From a virus, in the IMG/VR virus record IMGVR_UViG_3300023180_000086, positions 1-50,887 of that record: DNA of 50,887 nucleotides; one strand, written 5' to 3'. The notes under the pieces were generated by a model, which did not search any database, had not been told where the DNA came from, and saw nothing but the letters and a program-made list of their open reading frames with translations. This document shows, in pieces, positions 33,737 to 41,199 of this stretch (positions are counted from its first letter, which is position 1; every line of letters starts with the position of its first letter). Both the position numbers and the translations under genes were made by a program.

Positions 33737-34498
33737 TTATTTTCCTTGTTTTGCTTCTTGAAGTCTTTGTTTTAATGCTTGAGTTCTCTTTTTATCTTGA
33801 ACTTTTTTATACTTAGCGGATCCAAGCCCTCTTAAGCCATAACTACCAAGGATACCTGTTACCCCTCCAAGAGCAGTGTAGCCGGCAGCCTTTCTTCCAA
33901 AGTCTGTCTTAGATAACATAGACATAGGAATAGAAGCCAACATAGCTACGTTCCCAGCACTCCCTGCAACATTACCAGCTGTGTACAGCTTGCGAGCAGT
34001 ATCAAGCTTTTGCTGCTCTTTCTTGGTAAGGGGTTGCCCATACATCATTGAAGATGCTTTCTTTTCTAAGTACTCGAGCACTGTTAAATCAGAAGCCTTT
34101 TTAATCATCTTCTTATCTTTTTTCTTTTTATACATAGCCACTCCACTAGCCGTAATCCCACCACCATATACAGCAGGACCAATTAGTTTTAACTTTTGAT
34201 CGGAAAGGTCTTGACTAAAGGCTTCAGCGAGATCTTTTGGAGGTTTCCCTTTATATGCATCCATAAGCTCGTCCATACCAATCCTTCTATTTTTATATAT
34301 CTTTTCCGTGGAAACATCAAGATCAGGTTTATCTGGTTCAATATGATAGGTATCTTTTATTTTTGCTTCCCGAACGTAGAACTTACCGTCTTTCTTAGAT
34401 TTAAGGTATTCCTTAATAGACTTAATAGGTTTCTCAAAACTTCTTCGTATATTACTAGGAATATCTCTAGTATAAGTGCTTGTTCTTCTAACACCCAT
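33737..34498 (-). CDS. KxA-tagged glycine-zipper virion protein
   Basis: A 253-residue basic protein. MIKKASD and LEYLEKKASS occur near residues 130-150, followed by GNVAGSAGNVAMLASIPM and YTALGGVTGILGSYGLRGLG, glycine-zipper segments able to enter a membrane, and a basic tail. Sites are mid-protein, so cleavage would remove the first about 145 residues and leave a membrane-active C-terminal part. Inference. Confidence 0.62.
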   Translation of the reverse strand: MGVRRTSTYTRDIPSNIRRSFEKPIKSIKEYLKSKKDGKFYVREAKIKDTYHIEPDKPDLDVSTEKIYKNRRIGMDELMDAYKGKPPKDLAEAFSQDLSDQKLKLIGPAVYGGGITASGVAMYKKKKDKKMIKKASDLTVLEYLEKKASSMMYGQPLTKKEQQKLDTARKLYTAGNVAGSAGNVAMLASIPMSMLSKTDFGRKAAGYTALGGVTGILGSYGLRGLGSAKYKKVQDKKRTQALKQRLQEAKQGK

Positions 34499-34499
34499 A

Positions 34500-35372
34500 T
34501 TAATCCTCTATGTATTTGGTAAGGTCAAAACCTGCGCAATCCATTTTACGTTCAGTGAGGTTATAGTGGTGTACGATCCCTCGATACGCACCTTTTGAAG
34601 CATTATAGTGTACGCCTGCCAACTCAGAGCCATCATCTTTAGTTGGAGTTTGTAAAGGAATCTTATACACAGCTGCAATCGCTTCCCATAAAGCCTTAGC
34701 AGCTTGCATCTGAACTGGGTAGAACCCAAGATGCGTTTCTACGGACTTACCGTTAAGCTTTACGCCCTCTTTTACAGGTCTAGGACCAAAACGCTTTGTA
34801 TACCATCCTTGATACTTAGGATAAAAAGCATTTGTAATCTCAACGCCTACTGTGCAGTTATTTAAAGTACGACCTCCAGCATGCCACCCAATGTCATTAG
34901 CGTCCATAGTTTGGTAGATGGTTCCGTCGTTATCAATTAGAAAATGAACGGAGATACCTCGGTTCATCAAAACTTTATGGCAAGACTTAGAGGTTAAGCA
35001 AACATCCCAGTGGTTTACAAACATCTTTACATCGCGCATACCATTGTGCTTTCGATATGTACCTTCCGGGGCAATCATCGCTCCAGGTTCATTAGGAGTA
35101 ACTACTCTATCCCATGCAATCGGACATCGTTTACCATTTACGATAATGTAGTCTTTTCCTTCAGGAGATGGTGGAACATCTTCATCAGCTTCCAACTCTC
35201 TAACTGTTTGAAGTCGCCTAACAGTACCTGGCCCACATAAACCATCGTCATCCAGTCCATACTCTTTTTGGAATGCCTGAATAGCTTTAGTCAGCTCCGG
35301 ACCAAAGTCTGTGCAACCAAACCAAGAGGGTTCCCATCCGTATTTTTTTGCAGAGTTTTCATTGTAGCTCAT
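34500..35372 (-). CDS. endolysin: N-acetylmuramoyl-L-alanine amidase with PG-binding domain
   Basis: A 290-residue lysis enzyme that cuts the bond between muramic acid and the peptide stem. Residues about 18-58 (ELTKAIQAFQKEYGLDDDGLCGPGTVRRLQ) are a peptidoglycan-binding domain. An Amidase_2 (PGRP-like) domain follows: VNHWDV with His121, IGWHAGG, VGVEI, VHHYNL with His268/269 and MDCAGFD (Cys279), the usual Zn ligand set of His, His, Cys. No signal peptide, so a holin or other release is needed. AGGAG precedes the ATG. Confidence 0.88.
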   Translation of the reverse strand: MSYNENSAKKYGWEPSWFGCTDFGPELTKAIQAFQKEYGLDDDGLCGPGTVRRLQTVRELEADEDVPPSPEGKDYIIVNGKRCPIAWDRVVTPNEPGAMIAPEGTYRKHNGMRDVKMFVNHWDVCLTSKSCHKVLMNRGISVHFLIDNDGTIYQTMDANDIGWHAGGRTLNNCTVGVEITNAFYPKYQGWYTKRFGPRPVKEGVKLNGKSVETHLGFYPVQMQAAKALWEAIAAVYKIPLQTPTKDDGSELAGVHYNASKGAYRGIVHHYNLTERKMDCAGFDLTKYIED

Positions 35373-35374
35373 AG

Positions 35375-36235
35375 TTATCTCCTACCCTTTTGGATATAAT
35401 CATTGATTTGTTTAAGACCCATACTATTGCGGTGATCTCCGGTAGCCTTTTCATATCGTATGTAGGCATCAGACATCTCTTTATCAGTAGGGTTTAACTG
35501 CTGTAATCTCGTGAGCTGCTTTAGATTACCGCCCTTCTTATCAGCAGCGCCCATTCCAGTTGCGTAAGATGTTACAAGAGCACCAAGACCTAGCCCAGCT
35601 CCGATTACAGGTCTATTGTAATTGAACTTCTTCATAAAGTCAGCAATTGCTTTTTTCCTATCACCAGCTTTTCTCATTTTATCTATAAGCGGCTGCACTT
35701 TTTTACCAAACTCTTTAAGGTTTTGTCCCTCAGGGTTTACCACGACTCCACTTTTTGGTTTCGTGTCATAGACACTTGGACCTTTAGGAGCTGCATCACT
35801 CTTCCTAGACTTCTTTGTAGACTCTTCAAAGTTAATCGTTCCATCTTTGTTTTTAACAACCCTAGAAACATAACGATCTCTTCCAAAGGCACCTCTTGGT
35901 GGTTCCGAAGATTTTGGGTTAAGCTTTCTGTATTGCTTATCTAGCTTTTCGATTCTGCTTTTCAACCCCTTTGATACTTTTCCGCCTACATAGGGAATAC
36001 CGTGCTTCATCCCTTCATACGCTGCCAGTGTTCCTAAACCAATCTTAGCCCCTCTACGGAATGCTTCTTGCTCATCTTTAGTACTTGCTCCATGTCCATA
36101 AATGCCTCTATGTCCAGTATCTAGTCCGGCTTGACCATAAGATCCAGCTATGAAGGGCAGTGAGATCTTACCCATTGTAGATAGCTTCATTGCTTGCTTT
36201 TCTAGCAAGTATTCATGTACGTTTCGATTTTTCAT
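35375..36235 (-). CDS. KxA-tagged basic virion protein (MKNRNVHEYLLEKQA)
   Basis: A 286-residue basic protein whose start at 36235 (GGGAG upstream) gives MKNRNVHEYLLEKQA. This is nearly the N-terminal tag of two distant genes (MNVHEYIEKRA, MNIHEYIEKLA). Two glycine-rich segments (IGLGTLAAYEGMKHG, PVIGAGLGLGALVTSYATG) lie further on. It lies next to the endolysin gene. Probably an internal, cleaved virion protein; role unknown. Confidence 0.65.
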   Translation of the reverse strand: MKNRNVHEYLLEKQAMKLSTMGKISLPFIAGSYGQAGLDTGHRGIYGHGASTKDEQEAFRRGAKIGLGTLAAYEGMKHGIPYVGGKVSKGLKSRIEKLDKQYRKLNPKSSEPPRGAFGRDRYVSRVVKNKDGTINFEESTKKSRKSDAAPKGPSVYDTKPKSGVVVNPEGQNLKEFGKKVQPLIDKMRKAGDRKKAIADFMKKFNYNRPVIGAGLGLGALVTSYATGMGAADKKGGNLKQLTRLQQLNPTDKEMSDAYIRYEKATGDHRNSMGLKQINDYIQKGRR

Positions 36236-36716
36236 TTTTTGCTCCCTGTAATCCTCGATAGAATCCGAGTCCAAGTGTACCAAGTAGAGTCGCTACCGGA
36301 ACAGCTCTTTGTATTTGTTTATTTTTCTTAAAAAACTTAGCCTTAGCTTTTTTATATTTTTGTATACTTTGGTTTTGTTTTTCCTTTCTAGCATAAAGAT
36401 TACGAGTAGCCCGCTCCTTAGTAGACTCCGGCCATTTTGCTCTTTGTATTCTCTTTAACTCTTTTTTAAAGTTTCTGACCAAACGCTCTGGCCTCTCTGG
36501 CAGAAAATCTTCTAGCCGCCGACTTTGAAGTATTCTCTGCATAGCAACATCAGCTCCTACACCAGTGAGATACCCTATCCCGGTTGATCCAAGGCCTTGT
36601 TTAGATTGTCTTTGGCTAGGAGTTTGACCCACTGTGCTTATAAGATGGCCGTATCCCCCACCTAAAATACCTGCCATAGCGGGAATAGATCCTAATGATG
36701 AGCGGAGCTTAGGCAT
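36213..36716 (-). CDS. basic glycine-rich protein
   Basis: A 167-residue very basic protein with an N-terminal Gly-rich segment (SIPAMAGILGGGYG), a lysine/arginine-rich helix (about 70-135) and a C-terminal hydrophobic segment (VPVATLLGTLGLGFYRGL). AGGA precedes the ATG. The layout is like that of the other membrane-active small virion proteins, without a clear KxA tag. Function unknown. Confidence 0.55.
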   Translation of the reverse strand: MPKLRSSLGSIPAMAGILGGGYGHLISTVGQTPSQRQSKQGLGSTGIGYLTGVGADVAMQRILQSRRLEDFLPERPERLVRNFKKELKRIQRAKWPESTKERATRNLYARKEKQNQSIQKYKKAKAKFFKKNKQIQRAVPVATLLGTLGLGFYRGLQGAKNEKSKRT

Positions 36717-36993
36717 TACGCTTCCTATAATTTAATCTTGCTTGTTTTTTTCTGCAATCGTCACCGCAGTATTTGCTCTTAGGCCTTTGATTGCCTTTAC
36801 TTCCGTATAGAGTATTGCATTTTTCATGAGAACACAGCTTAACTGCTAGTACCCTTCTTGGTCTAGTGGCGTAGCATCCAGAGAAAGCGCACACACCATC
36901 CGTAGATTTATTTACTAAGGATGGGAGATGACGAGGGCATACCCACTCGTATTCATTTTTCCAGTACGGTTTTTGTAAGTATTCTCTTGGCAC
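36709..36993 (-). CDS. small zinc-binding protein
   Basis: A 94-residue basic protein with cysteine pairs (VCPRH, VCAFSGC, LCSHEKC, KYCGDDCRKKQ). The last, SKYCGDDCRKKQARLNYRKR, is a treble-clef-type knuckle found in HNH- and transposon-related proteins; no catalytic motif is seen. GTG start behind GGAG, overlapping the previous TAG. Likely nucleic-acid binding. Confidence 0.6.
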   Translation of the reverse strand: MPREYLQKPYWKNEYEWVCPRHLPSLVNKSTDGVCAFSGCYATRPRRVLAVKLCSHEKCNTLYGSKGNQRPKSKYCGDDCRKKQARLNYRKRNA

Positions 36994-37475
36994 TAGATTC
37001 TCCGATCAAAGAATTCTACACAAGATTTAAAGTTAGCATCATCAACAACCTTTACACTGGTTAAGACAGACATCTCAACACCTTCAACATCAACTGAAGA
37101 TGGTTCTTCTACAGTCTTTGTTGCCATTTCAGTGCAGAAGCTGTGTATGGTTATCTTATTTTTTACATTTGAGATGGCTTCACATTCAGAGGCACCAGTC
37201 TTTGCATCAACACCCCTTTGTTGCATTCTACAGAACAGCTCACGACAAAGGACATCACCTTGGGACTTACCCACAATAAACTCAGAAGAACAAGCCTCTT
37301 TTACCAAGTCTAAATCGGTAAGCTGCAGTACTACATCCTGCTGCTTTTCTGACGTGTTATCTTGAATCACTACAGGAGCTTGGGGTTCTTGTGACTTGCC
37401 GATTCGGGTTATACCAAAGCCAGCTCCACCACCAACGAGTAAGGCAATAATAATAAGTGTTGTTTGCATTTTCAT
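36993..37475 (-). CDS. small exported/anchored protein
   Basis: A 160-residue protein with an N-terminal TM or signal segment (TTLIIIALLVGGGAGFGI, about 4-22) and a soluble part with six cysteines (KEACSSE, VLCRELFCRM, ECEA, SFCTEM, KSCVEF), likely disulfide-bonded in the periplasm. Start at 37475, or two codons later at 37469 where GG is better spaced. Envelope role in lysis or exclusion is inference. Confidence 0.6.
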   Translation of the reverse strand: MKMQTTLIIIALLVGGGAGFGITRIGKSQEPQAPVVIQDNTSEKQQDVVLQLTDLDLVKEACSSEFIVGKSQGDVLCRELFCRMQQRGVDAKTGASECEAISNVKNKITIHSFCTEMATKTVEEPSSVDVEGVEMSVLTSVKVVDDANFKSCVEFFDRRI

Positions 37476-37524
37476 AACCTTTGTAACCTTTTATCTGATT
37501 GTATCATAACGAGATCTAACTGGT

Positions 37525-37567
37525 AAGGAAAAAATGCGCCACCCTAAGTAACAAAAGGCGACGCATT
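37525..37567 (-). terminator. probable leftward terminator
   Basis: AATGCG (37533-37538) pairs with CGCATT (37562-37567), extended by GCC/GGC with a bulge; on the minus strand TTTTTT follows. It ends the 38312-37637 cluster. The gap 37476-37636 also holds an 8-codon plus-strand ORF (37593-37619) with a good ribosome binding site. Confidence 0.5.
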
Positions 37568-37636
37568 CCAACTATTCTACAGGAGTGTCATCATGTCAAA
37601 CAACACTTCTACTATATGAAACTTATAAAAGTTAGT

Positions 37637-37891
37637 CTAGTTTGCCAAAACTTCGGTAGGAACTTTTTCTTTTGGCTCCCCTACTGGTTCTTTAACTTGC
37701 TCTTCAGAAGACTCCTCAACTTTAGGCTCTTCAGCAGGAACCTCCTCTTTTGGTTCCACCTTCTCTTCCACAGCTTGTTGAATTGCTTCTTCATTAGGAT
37801 CGATGGTGCAAGTACCATAAGCCGTAGCGATAATGAAAACACCACTTACTACACTAACTTTTACTTTATTATTCTTAATCGATTCAATCAT
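37637..37891 (-). CDS. small membrane/exported acidic protein
   Basis: An 84-residue protein: a hydrophobic N-terminal segment (VKVSVVSGVFIIATAYG, about 10-26) and a long E/P/V-rich acidic tail that is probably periplasmic. GGAG before the ATG. It follows a lipoprotein gene; the pair resembles, but does not prove, a two-component spanin. Function unknown. Confidence 0.55.
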   Translation of the reverse strand: MIESIKNNKVKVSVVSGVFIIATAYGTCTIDPNEEAIQQAVEEKVEPKEEVPAEEPKVEESSEEQVKEPVGEPKEKVPTEVLAN

Positions 37892-37892
37892 C

Positions 37893-38090
37893 TTATTCTC
37901 CTGTGTCGGTGCCAGTGTCTTCCGTAGATTCTGAGGTATCTACTGGTTCTTCTACTGAGGTATCAGACTCCTCAACAGAGGTATCAGCAGGTTCAACAGC
38001 TGTATCCTCAGAAGACGTGTCTACTGTTTCTACTTTTTTGCCGCAGTTGCAGGCAACTAAAAAGGCAATCATGCCCGGTTTTAAATACAT
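37893..38090 (-). CDS. small lipoprotein with acidic DTS repeats
   Basis: A 65-residue lipoprotein: MYLKPGMIAFLVACNCGKK has a lipobox LVAC with Cys14. The mature part is an acidic repeat (EDTAVEPADTSVEESDTSVEE). GGAG lies before the ATG. Such acidic threonine repeats are common in secreted proteins of some Gram-negative groups. A surface or periplasmic decoy or an o-spanin is possible. Confidence 0.6.
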   Translation of the reverse strand: MYLKPGMIAFLVACNCGKKVETVDTSSEDTAVEPADTSVEESDTSVEEPVDTSESTEDTGTDTGE

Positions 38091-38102
38091 ATTGTCTCCT
38101 CG

Positions 38103-38312
38103 CTAGAAAGCAAAGCCTAGCATAGTCATAAACACTGAGATGCTCACTACTGCCATCATTATGTCCAATCTATGGGACATCTGTCTCAACTCATCTCTTT
38201 GTGATCTTATTATTTTGTACAGCCCGATTAGGGCTTCGTCATCATACCTTATTTCGTTAGATTTCGCAACTGGGCCACTTTTCTCTACTACTTCTAAGTG
38301 ATTCTTACGCAT
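38103..38312 (-). CDS. small C-tail-anchored membrane protein
   Basis: A 69-residue protein, helical and charged, with a C-terminal TM helix (IMMAVVSISVFMTMLGFAF). Start at 38312 (GGAG five bases upstream) rather than a GTG two codons earlier. First gene of the leftward envelope-protein cluster 38312-37637. Function unknown. Confidence 0.6.
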   Translation of the reverse strand: MRKNHLEVVEKSGPVAKSNEIRYDDEALIGLYKIIRSQRDELRQMSHRLDIMMAVVSISVFMTMLGFAF

Positions 38313-38346
38313 ATACACTCCATTCTTACGACTATTCTATCAATAT

Positions 38347-38416
38347 CTGCAAATATAGCCCAGTTTATAGAATAAGTATTTTGTCACCAAATATGCCTAG
38401 TATTCCTTATGGTGGC
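38347..38416 (+). promoter_or_regulatory. phage promoter element with leader hairpin, copy B
   Basis: CTGCAAATATAG (38347-38358), 12 bases, AATAAGTATTTTG (38371-38383). GTCACCA (38383-38389) pairs with TGGTGGC (38410-38416), then TTGG. The gap 38313-38464 holds this and nothing else visible. Confidence 0.65.
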
Positions 38417-38464
38417 TTGGAATACTAATAACTCTCCCTCTAATACGTAAACAAAGGAAATAAC

Positions 38465-38998
38465 ATGCCTTACGTACCTACTAGCGAATACAATTCGCTT
38501 CTACTCATTCATGCAAAACATCAAGAACTTCTTCAAGAAGTTCAGCTTCTTAAAGGATGTGATCAGCACTTCTCTGATATTCACCAACTACTATCCAAAT
38601 TGAATAGTACTAATACCGACAGCTTTTCTTGTTATTCCGAGATTGGAAAAACGAAACAGTTGCGTGTAATTGAGACTTTGGTTGAGACTCACTCAAAACA
38701 TAAATCACACGTCGAAGATCTTCAAAGTCTAATCCAAGATCTTCGAGCGGAGCTCAAAGAGACTCACAATCTGCGACGAGAAGCTGACGAGGCTAAGTTC
38801 GCCGCACAGGATGAAGTTCAGCTGCTAAGACAACAACTTTGTAGTGCTCAAGATCAGTTACATGATCAAGATCAAAGATTGCGTTCGGAGTGCTGGACAA
38901 AAGACGAACTTGAAGAAGAGAATGCGCATCTTAAAAGTGCTCTTAACTCTGCCCTCAAACTTCTTGGATCAATGCCTTCTATCTATGGAGGTGAGTGA
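38465..38998 (+). CDS. coiled-coil protein MPYVP type
   Basis: A 177-residue protein beginning MPYVPTSEYNSLLL, then almost fully helical with a long coiled coil (about 70-165). No TM helix. The start MPYVP matches the MPFVP start of the gene at 39419, so the two are likely paralogues. First gene of a plus-strand unit promoted by copy B. Function unknown. Confidence 0.68.
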   Translation: MPYVPTSEYNSLLLIHAKHQELLQEVQLLKGCDQHFSDIHQLLSKLNSTNTDSFSCYSEIGKTKQLRVIETLVETHSKHKSHVEDLQSLIQDLRAELKETHNLRREADEAKFAAQDEVQLLRQQLCSAQDQLHDQDQRLRSECWTKDELEEENAHLKSALNSALKLLGSMPSIYGGE

Positions 38999-39306
38999 TG
39001 GGAATGTATATTGCGGTGTTCGCCCTTTACTTAGTATACTCTATTCTTGCAATGGAGTTTCTGGTATGTATACCAGCGATCCTAGATCGCGCGATCCACA
39101 CAGGAAAAAAGGTGTATATGATCGGGATGGTAGGATCATCCGTTATTATATCAGTGATGTCCTTTATCGTTCCAATGGCAATCCCAATGCACTTAGGATG
39201 TGATTTCTGGTACGGTGCAGTGATGTATCTATGCCAAGTGTGTGCCTCGATGCTGGTATGCCGCATCTGGGGAATCCACAGAGGATACACCCCCGAAGTC
39301 GAATAA
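38998..39306 (+). CDS. polytopic small membrane protein
   Basis: A 102-residue protein with three hydrophobic segments (about 5-25, 39-60 and 67-88). Start at 38998 with GGAGG six bases upstream, overlapping the previous stop; a GTG just before it is less likely. Coupled to a coiled-coil gene. Could be a holin-type or ion-channel-type protein, but nothing specific supports it. Confidence 0.62.
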   Translation: MGMYIAVFALYLVYSILAMEFLVCIPAILDRAIHTGKKVYMIGMVGSSVIISVMSFIVPMAIPMHLGCDFWYGAVMYLCQVCASMLVCRIWGIHRGYTPEVE

Positions 39307-39315
39307 AGAAGCGTA

Positions 39316-39375
39316 AATAGGGATGAGCCGGAAAGGTGGGGTACGCTCCCACCTCCCCCGGCCGCTTTCCCTATT
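39316..39375 (+). ncRNA. nested three-part hairpin in an intergenic leader
   Basis: AATAGGGA (39316-39323) pairs with TCCCTATT (39368-39375); inside, GCCGG (39327-39331) with CCGGC (39358-39362); inside again, AGGTGGG (39334-39340) with CCCACCT (39348-39354). No T-run follows, so a simple terminator is unlikely. It lies 44 bases before the gene at 39419 and could be a stability element, processing site or regulatory RNA. Confidence 0.55.
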
Positions 39376-39418
39376 GTGAAAATTAACCTTTTAACCTAAC
39401 CCATAAACGGAGGCTATA

Positions 39419-39754
39419 ATGCCATTTGTACCCATAGCACGACTGCGACTCTTAGAGAAACTTGAAGCAGAATCCGAAGCAGCTCTTACGAGAGCTGAAC
39501 CGCATGAGCTTAAAGAAGAACTAGAGAATGAAGTCTTTTTACGAAAAACCGCTGAAAAACAACTGTTTGATGCGAAAGCAACTATCGATGAACTTTCAGA
39601 GATTGTCTCTAACCTAGATATCCAGGTTGGAGGGTTGAGAGATCTGATGGATGAGAAAGTTCTCCAAGAAAAGTATCTGGAGCGAGTCATTCAGGATCAA
39701 AAAGTATCTATTGAGACTTTGACAAATACACTTTTACGAGCAATTAAGTCGTAA
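39419..39754 (+). CDS. coiled-coil protein MPFVP type
   Basis: A 111-residue acidic, nearly all-helical protein beginning MPFVPIARLRLLEKLE, with a coiled coil from about residue 25 to 105. GGAGG precedes the ATG. Probably a shorter paralogue of the 38465 product. It ends at a C(TTCG)G terminator. Function unknown. Confidence 0.65.
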   Translation: MPFVPIARLRLLEKLEAESEAALTRAEPHELKEELENEVFLRKTAEKQLFDAKATIDELSEIVSNLDIQVGGLRDLMDEKVLQEKYLERVIQDQKVSIETLTNTLLRAIKS

Positions 39755-39775
39755 GTATTTGTTAAAGTGTAGAGC

Positions 39776-39817
39776 AAGGGCAGTCTTCGGATTGCCCTTC
39801 ATCTTTATGGATTTTTT
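39776..39817 (+). terminator. terminator with TTCG loop
   Basis: AAGGGCAGTC (39776-39785), TTCG, GATTGCCCTT (39790-39799), then a T-rich stretch ending in a seven-T run. It lies between convergent genes and may serve both strands. Confidence 0.6.
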
Positions 39818-40104
39818 TCGCCCTGGCAGTGCTGCAGTTCATAGTCTTCAAAACTTATTTGAGAGCCATCTTCCCTACACTGTAAAAAGGTCTTAATGCA
39901 GCTGAGGTCATCTTTGGCCTCACCCATATCCGATTTCATCTCTACCATACGCTCTTGTGCAGTGGGCGCTTTTTTTTCGCTCTTAGTTTGCTTAGCCTTT
40001 GTAGGTGCTGTCATAGTTTTTATTCGAGTGTTAGATACACTGACATGGTGATGTTCAGTTTTTGCAGGTGCTTCACCGCATGACATAAGTAAAACAAACC
40101 ACAT
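39805..40104 (-). CDS. small lipoprotein, candidate o-spanin
   Basis: A 99-residue protein beginning MWFVLLMSCGEAP, a lipobox LMSC with Cys9. The mature part is basic then acidic with two more cysteines (DDLSCIKTFLQCRE). AGGAG precedes the ATG. It follows a TM/coiled-coil gene, the layout of Rz/Rz1-like spanin pairs that fuse the two membranes at lysis. The role is inferred from architecture only. Confidence 0.58.
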   Translation of the reverse strand: MWFVLLMSCGEAPAKTEHHHVSVSNTRIKTMTAPTKAKQTKSEKKAPTAQERMVEMKSDMGEAKDDLSCIKTFLQCREDGSQISFEDYELQHCQGEKNP

Positions 40105-40112
40105 AGTGACTC

Positions 40113-40364
40113 CTACTTGGACATCTTCATTAAGATTGTTTTGATCTCAGATATATCTTGTTTCATCACTTCAATATCTTTTTTTACCAGCTCTAGATGT
40201 AAAGTATTTGGTTCCATCTCCTTTACGTCTTCCTGTACAGCTTTCAGTTCTAGTGTTAGCCGCTCAACTTTAGTGTTGGTATGCCATACCCAGCCAAAGG
40301 TGGGAAGGATTACAATAGAGCTAACAAGTGCTCCAATCTTTACAGCAGTGTCAAGTGTACTCAC
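40113..40364 (-). CDS. TM plus coiled-coil protein, candidate i-spanin
   Basis: An 83-residue protein: N-terminal TM (VKIGALVSSIVILPTFGWVW, about 8-27), then a coiled coil to the end (about 30-82). GTG start with GAGG upstream. N-in, coiled coil in the periplasm is the i-spanin design, with a lipoprotein gene eight bases downstream. Other TM/coiled-coil genes exist here, so this is one candidate only. Confidence 0.55.
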   Translation of the reverse strand: MSTLDTAVKIGALVSSIVILPTFGWVWHTNTKVERLTLELKAVQEDVKEMEPNTLHLELVKKDIEVMKQDISEIKTILMKMSK

Positions 40365-40372
40365 AGATCACC

Positions 40373-40813
40373 TCAACTAAAGTATACAGGAGCTGCGTTC
40401 TTCCATACCAATAGAAAACCACTGTCTACTTGTGATAAAATTTCAATTGATCCTGCAGAAGGGAATGTTCCAGCCACATCATAGATCCGATAAGCTACAG
40501 GGCTGCCAGAAGACCCTATATTGGTCATACCAGTAAGATTAATAGTGCTAGCAGTAGCAACGTCGGAAGTGGCAAAAGATGTAAACTGCTCTCCAGCTAC
40601 TTGTCCAGATAGGATTAAAACGCCAGATAGTGATGTACCCCCACCATCAATATCAGTCCAGTCATTGTATGTATTTTGCGTTACTGCTGTGAAGAGATTG
40701 GTACCGCTAATAAAACCAGTTCCTGATTCCTTAAGGGTACCTGCTCCAAAGTTAAGGAACTCTGCGATCTCTGATGTACTTGCAAACTTCTTTGCATAAT
40801 AGTTAGTGGCCAT
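40373..40813 (-). CDS. hypothetical structural-type protein
   Basis: A 146-residue Gly/Ser/Thr-rich protein, beta-rich, beginning MATNYYAKKFASTSEIAEFLN. Composition fits a virion or fibre-type protein. GAGG precedes the ATG. No family recognised. Confidence 0.6.
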   Translation of the reverse strand: MATNYYAKKFASTSEIAEFLNFGAGTLKESGTGFISGTNLFTAVTQNTYNDWTDIDGGGTSLSGVLILSGQVAGEQFTSFATSDVATASTINLTGMTNIGSSGSPVAYRIYDVAGTFPSAGSIEILSQVDSGFLLVWKNAAPVYFS

Positions 40814-40815
40814 GA

Positions 40816-41199
40816 TTACCTCGTCAATTCTTTTAAGTTGTTAAATAGACGCTCTTTTAAGAAGAGATCCGCCATTGGATTTGCAGCTAACTCTTTTACT
40901 CTAACCCAAAAAGAACTGTGTGGCCGATCCTCAGGGCGCAAACTTCTTTCAAAGTTCACCATTTCATAGTTTTCTATAAACTGCGCTCTAACGTCTGTGT
41001 TCTCTGGTAACGTACTAACAAATGCTTCTTCAAGTAGCAAATGAAAGTTGTCCATAAAGGGAAGCTCTATAGGATTAGGATAGAAATGATATACCAGATC
41101 ATCTCCATCATGAAAGTAGTCGACAATAAACTTATCGGAGACAAGTGTCTCTACTTCATTTTGAATTGACAATGGAGAGCTTTCTGACATTGCTTTCAT
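40816..41199 (-). CDS. hypothetical protein (127 aa)
   Basis: A 127-residue acidic protein with no recognised motif. It overlaps its upstream neighbour by 44 bases. Start may be at 41199 or at the ATG three codons later (41190); neither has ideal spacing to GAGG. Confidence 0.6.
   Translation of the reverse strand: MKAMSESSPLSIQNEVETLVSDKFIVDYFHDGDDLVYHFYPNPIELPFMDNFHLLLEEAFVSTLPENTDVRAQFIENYEMVNFERSLRPEDRPHSSFWVRVKELAANPMADLFLKERLFNNLKELTR

Noticed and set aside
37893-38090. Identifying the host from the acidic DTS lipoprotein repeats
   Set aside because: Similar repeats occur in several Gram-negative groups; it supports Gram-negative only, not a genus.
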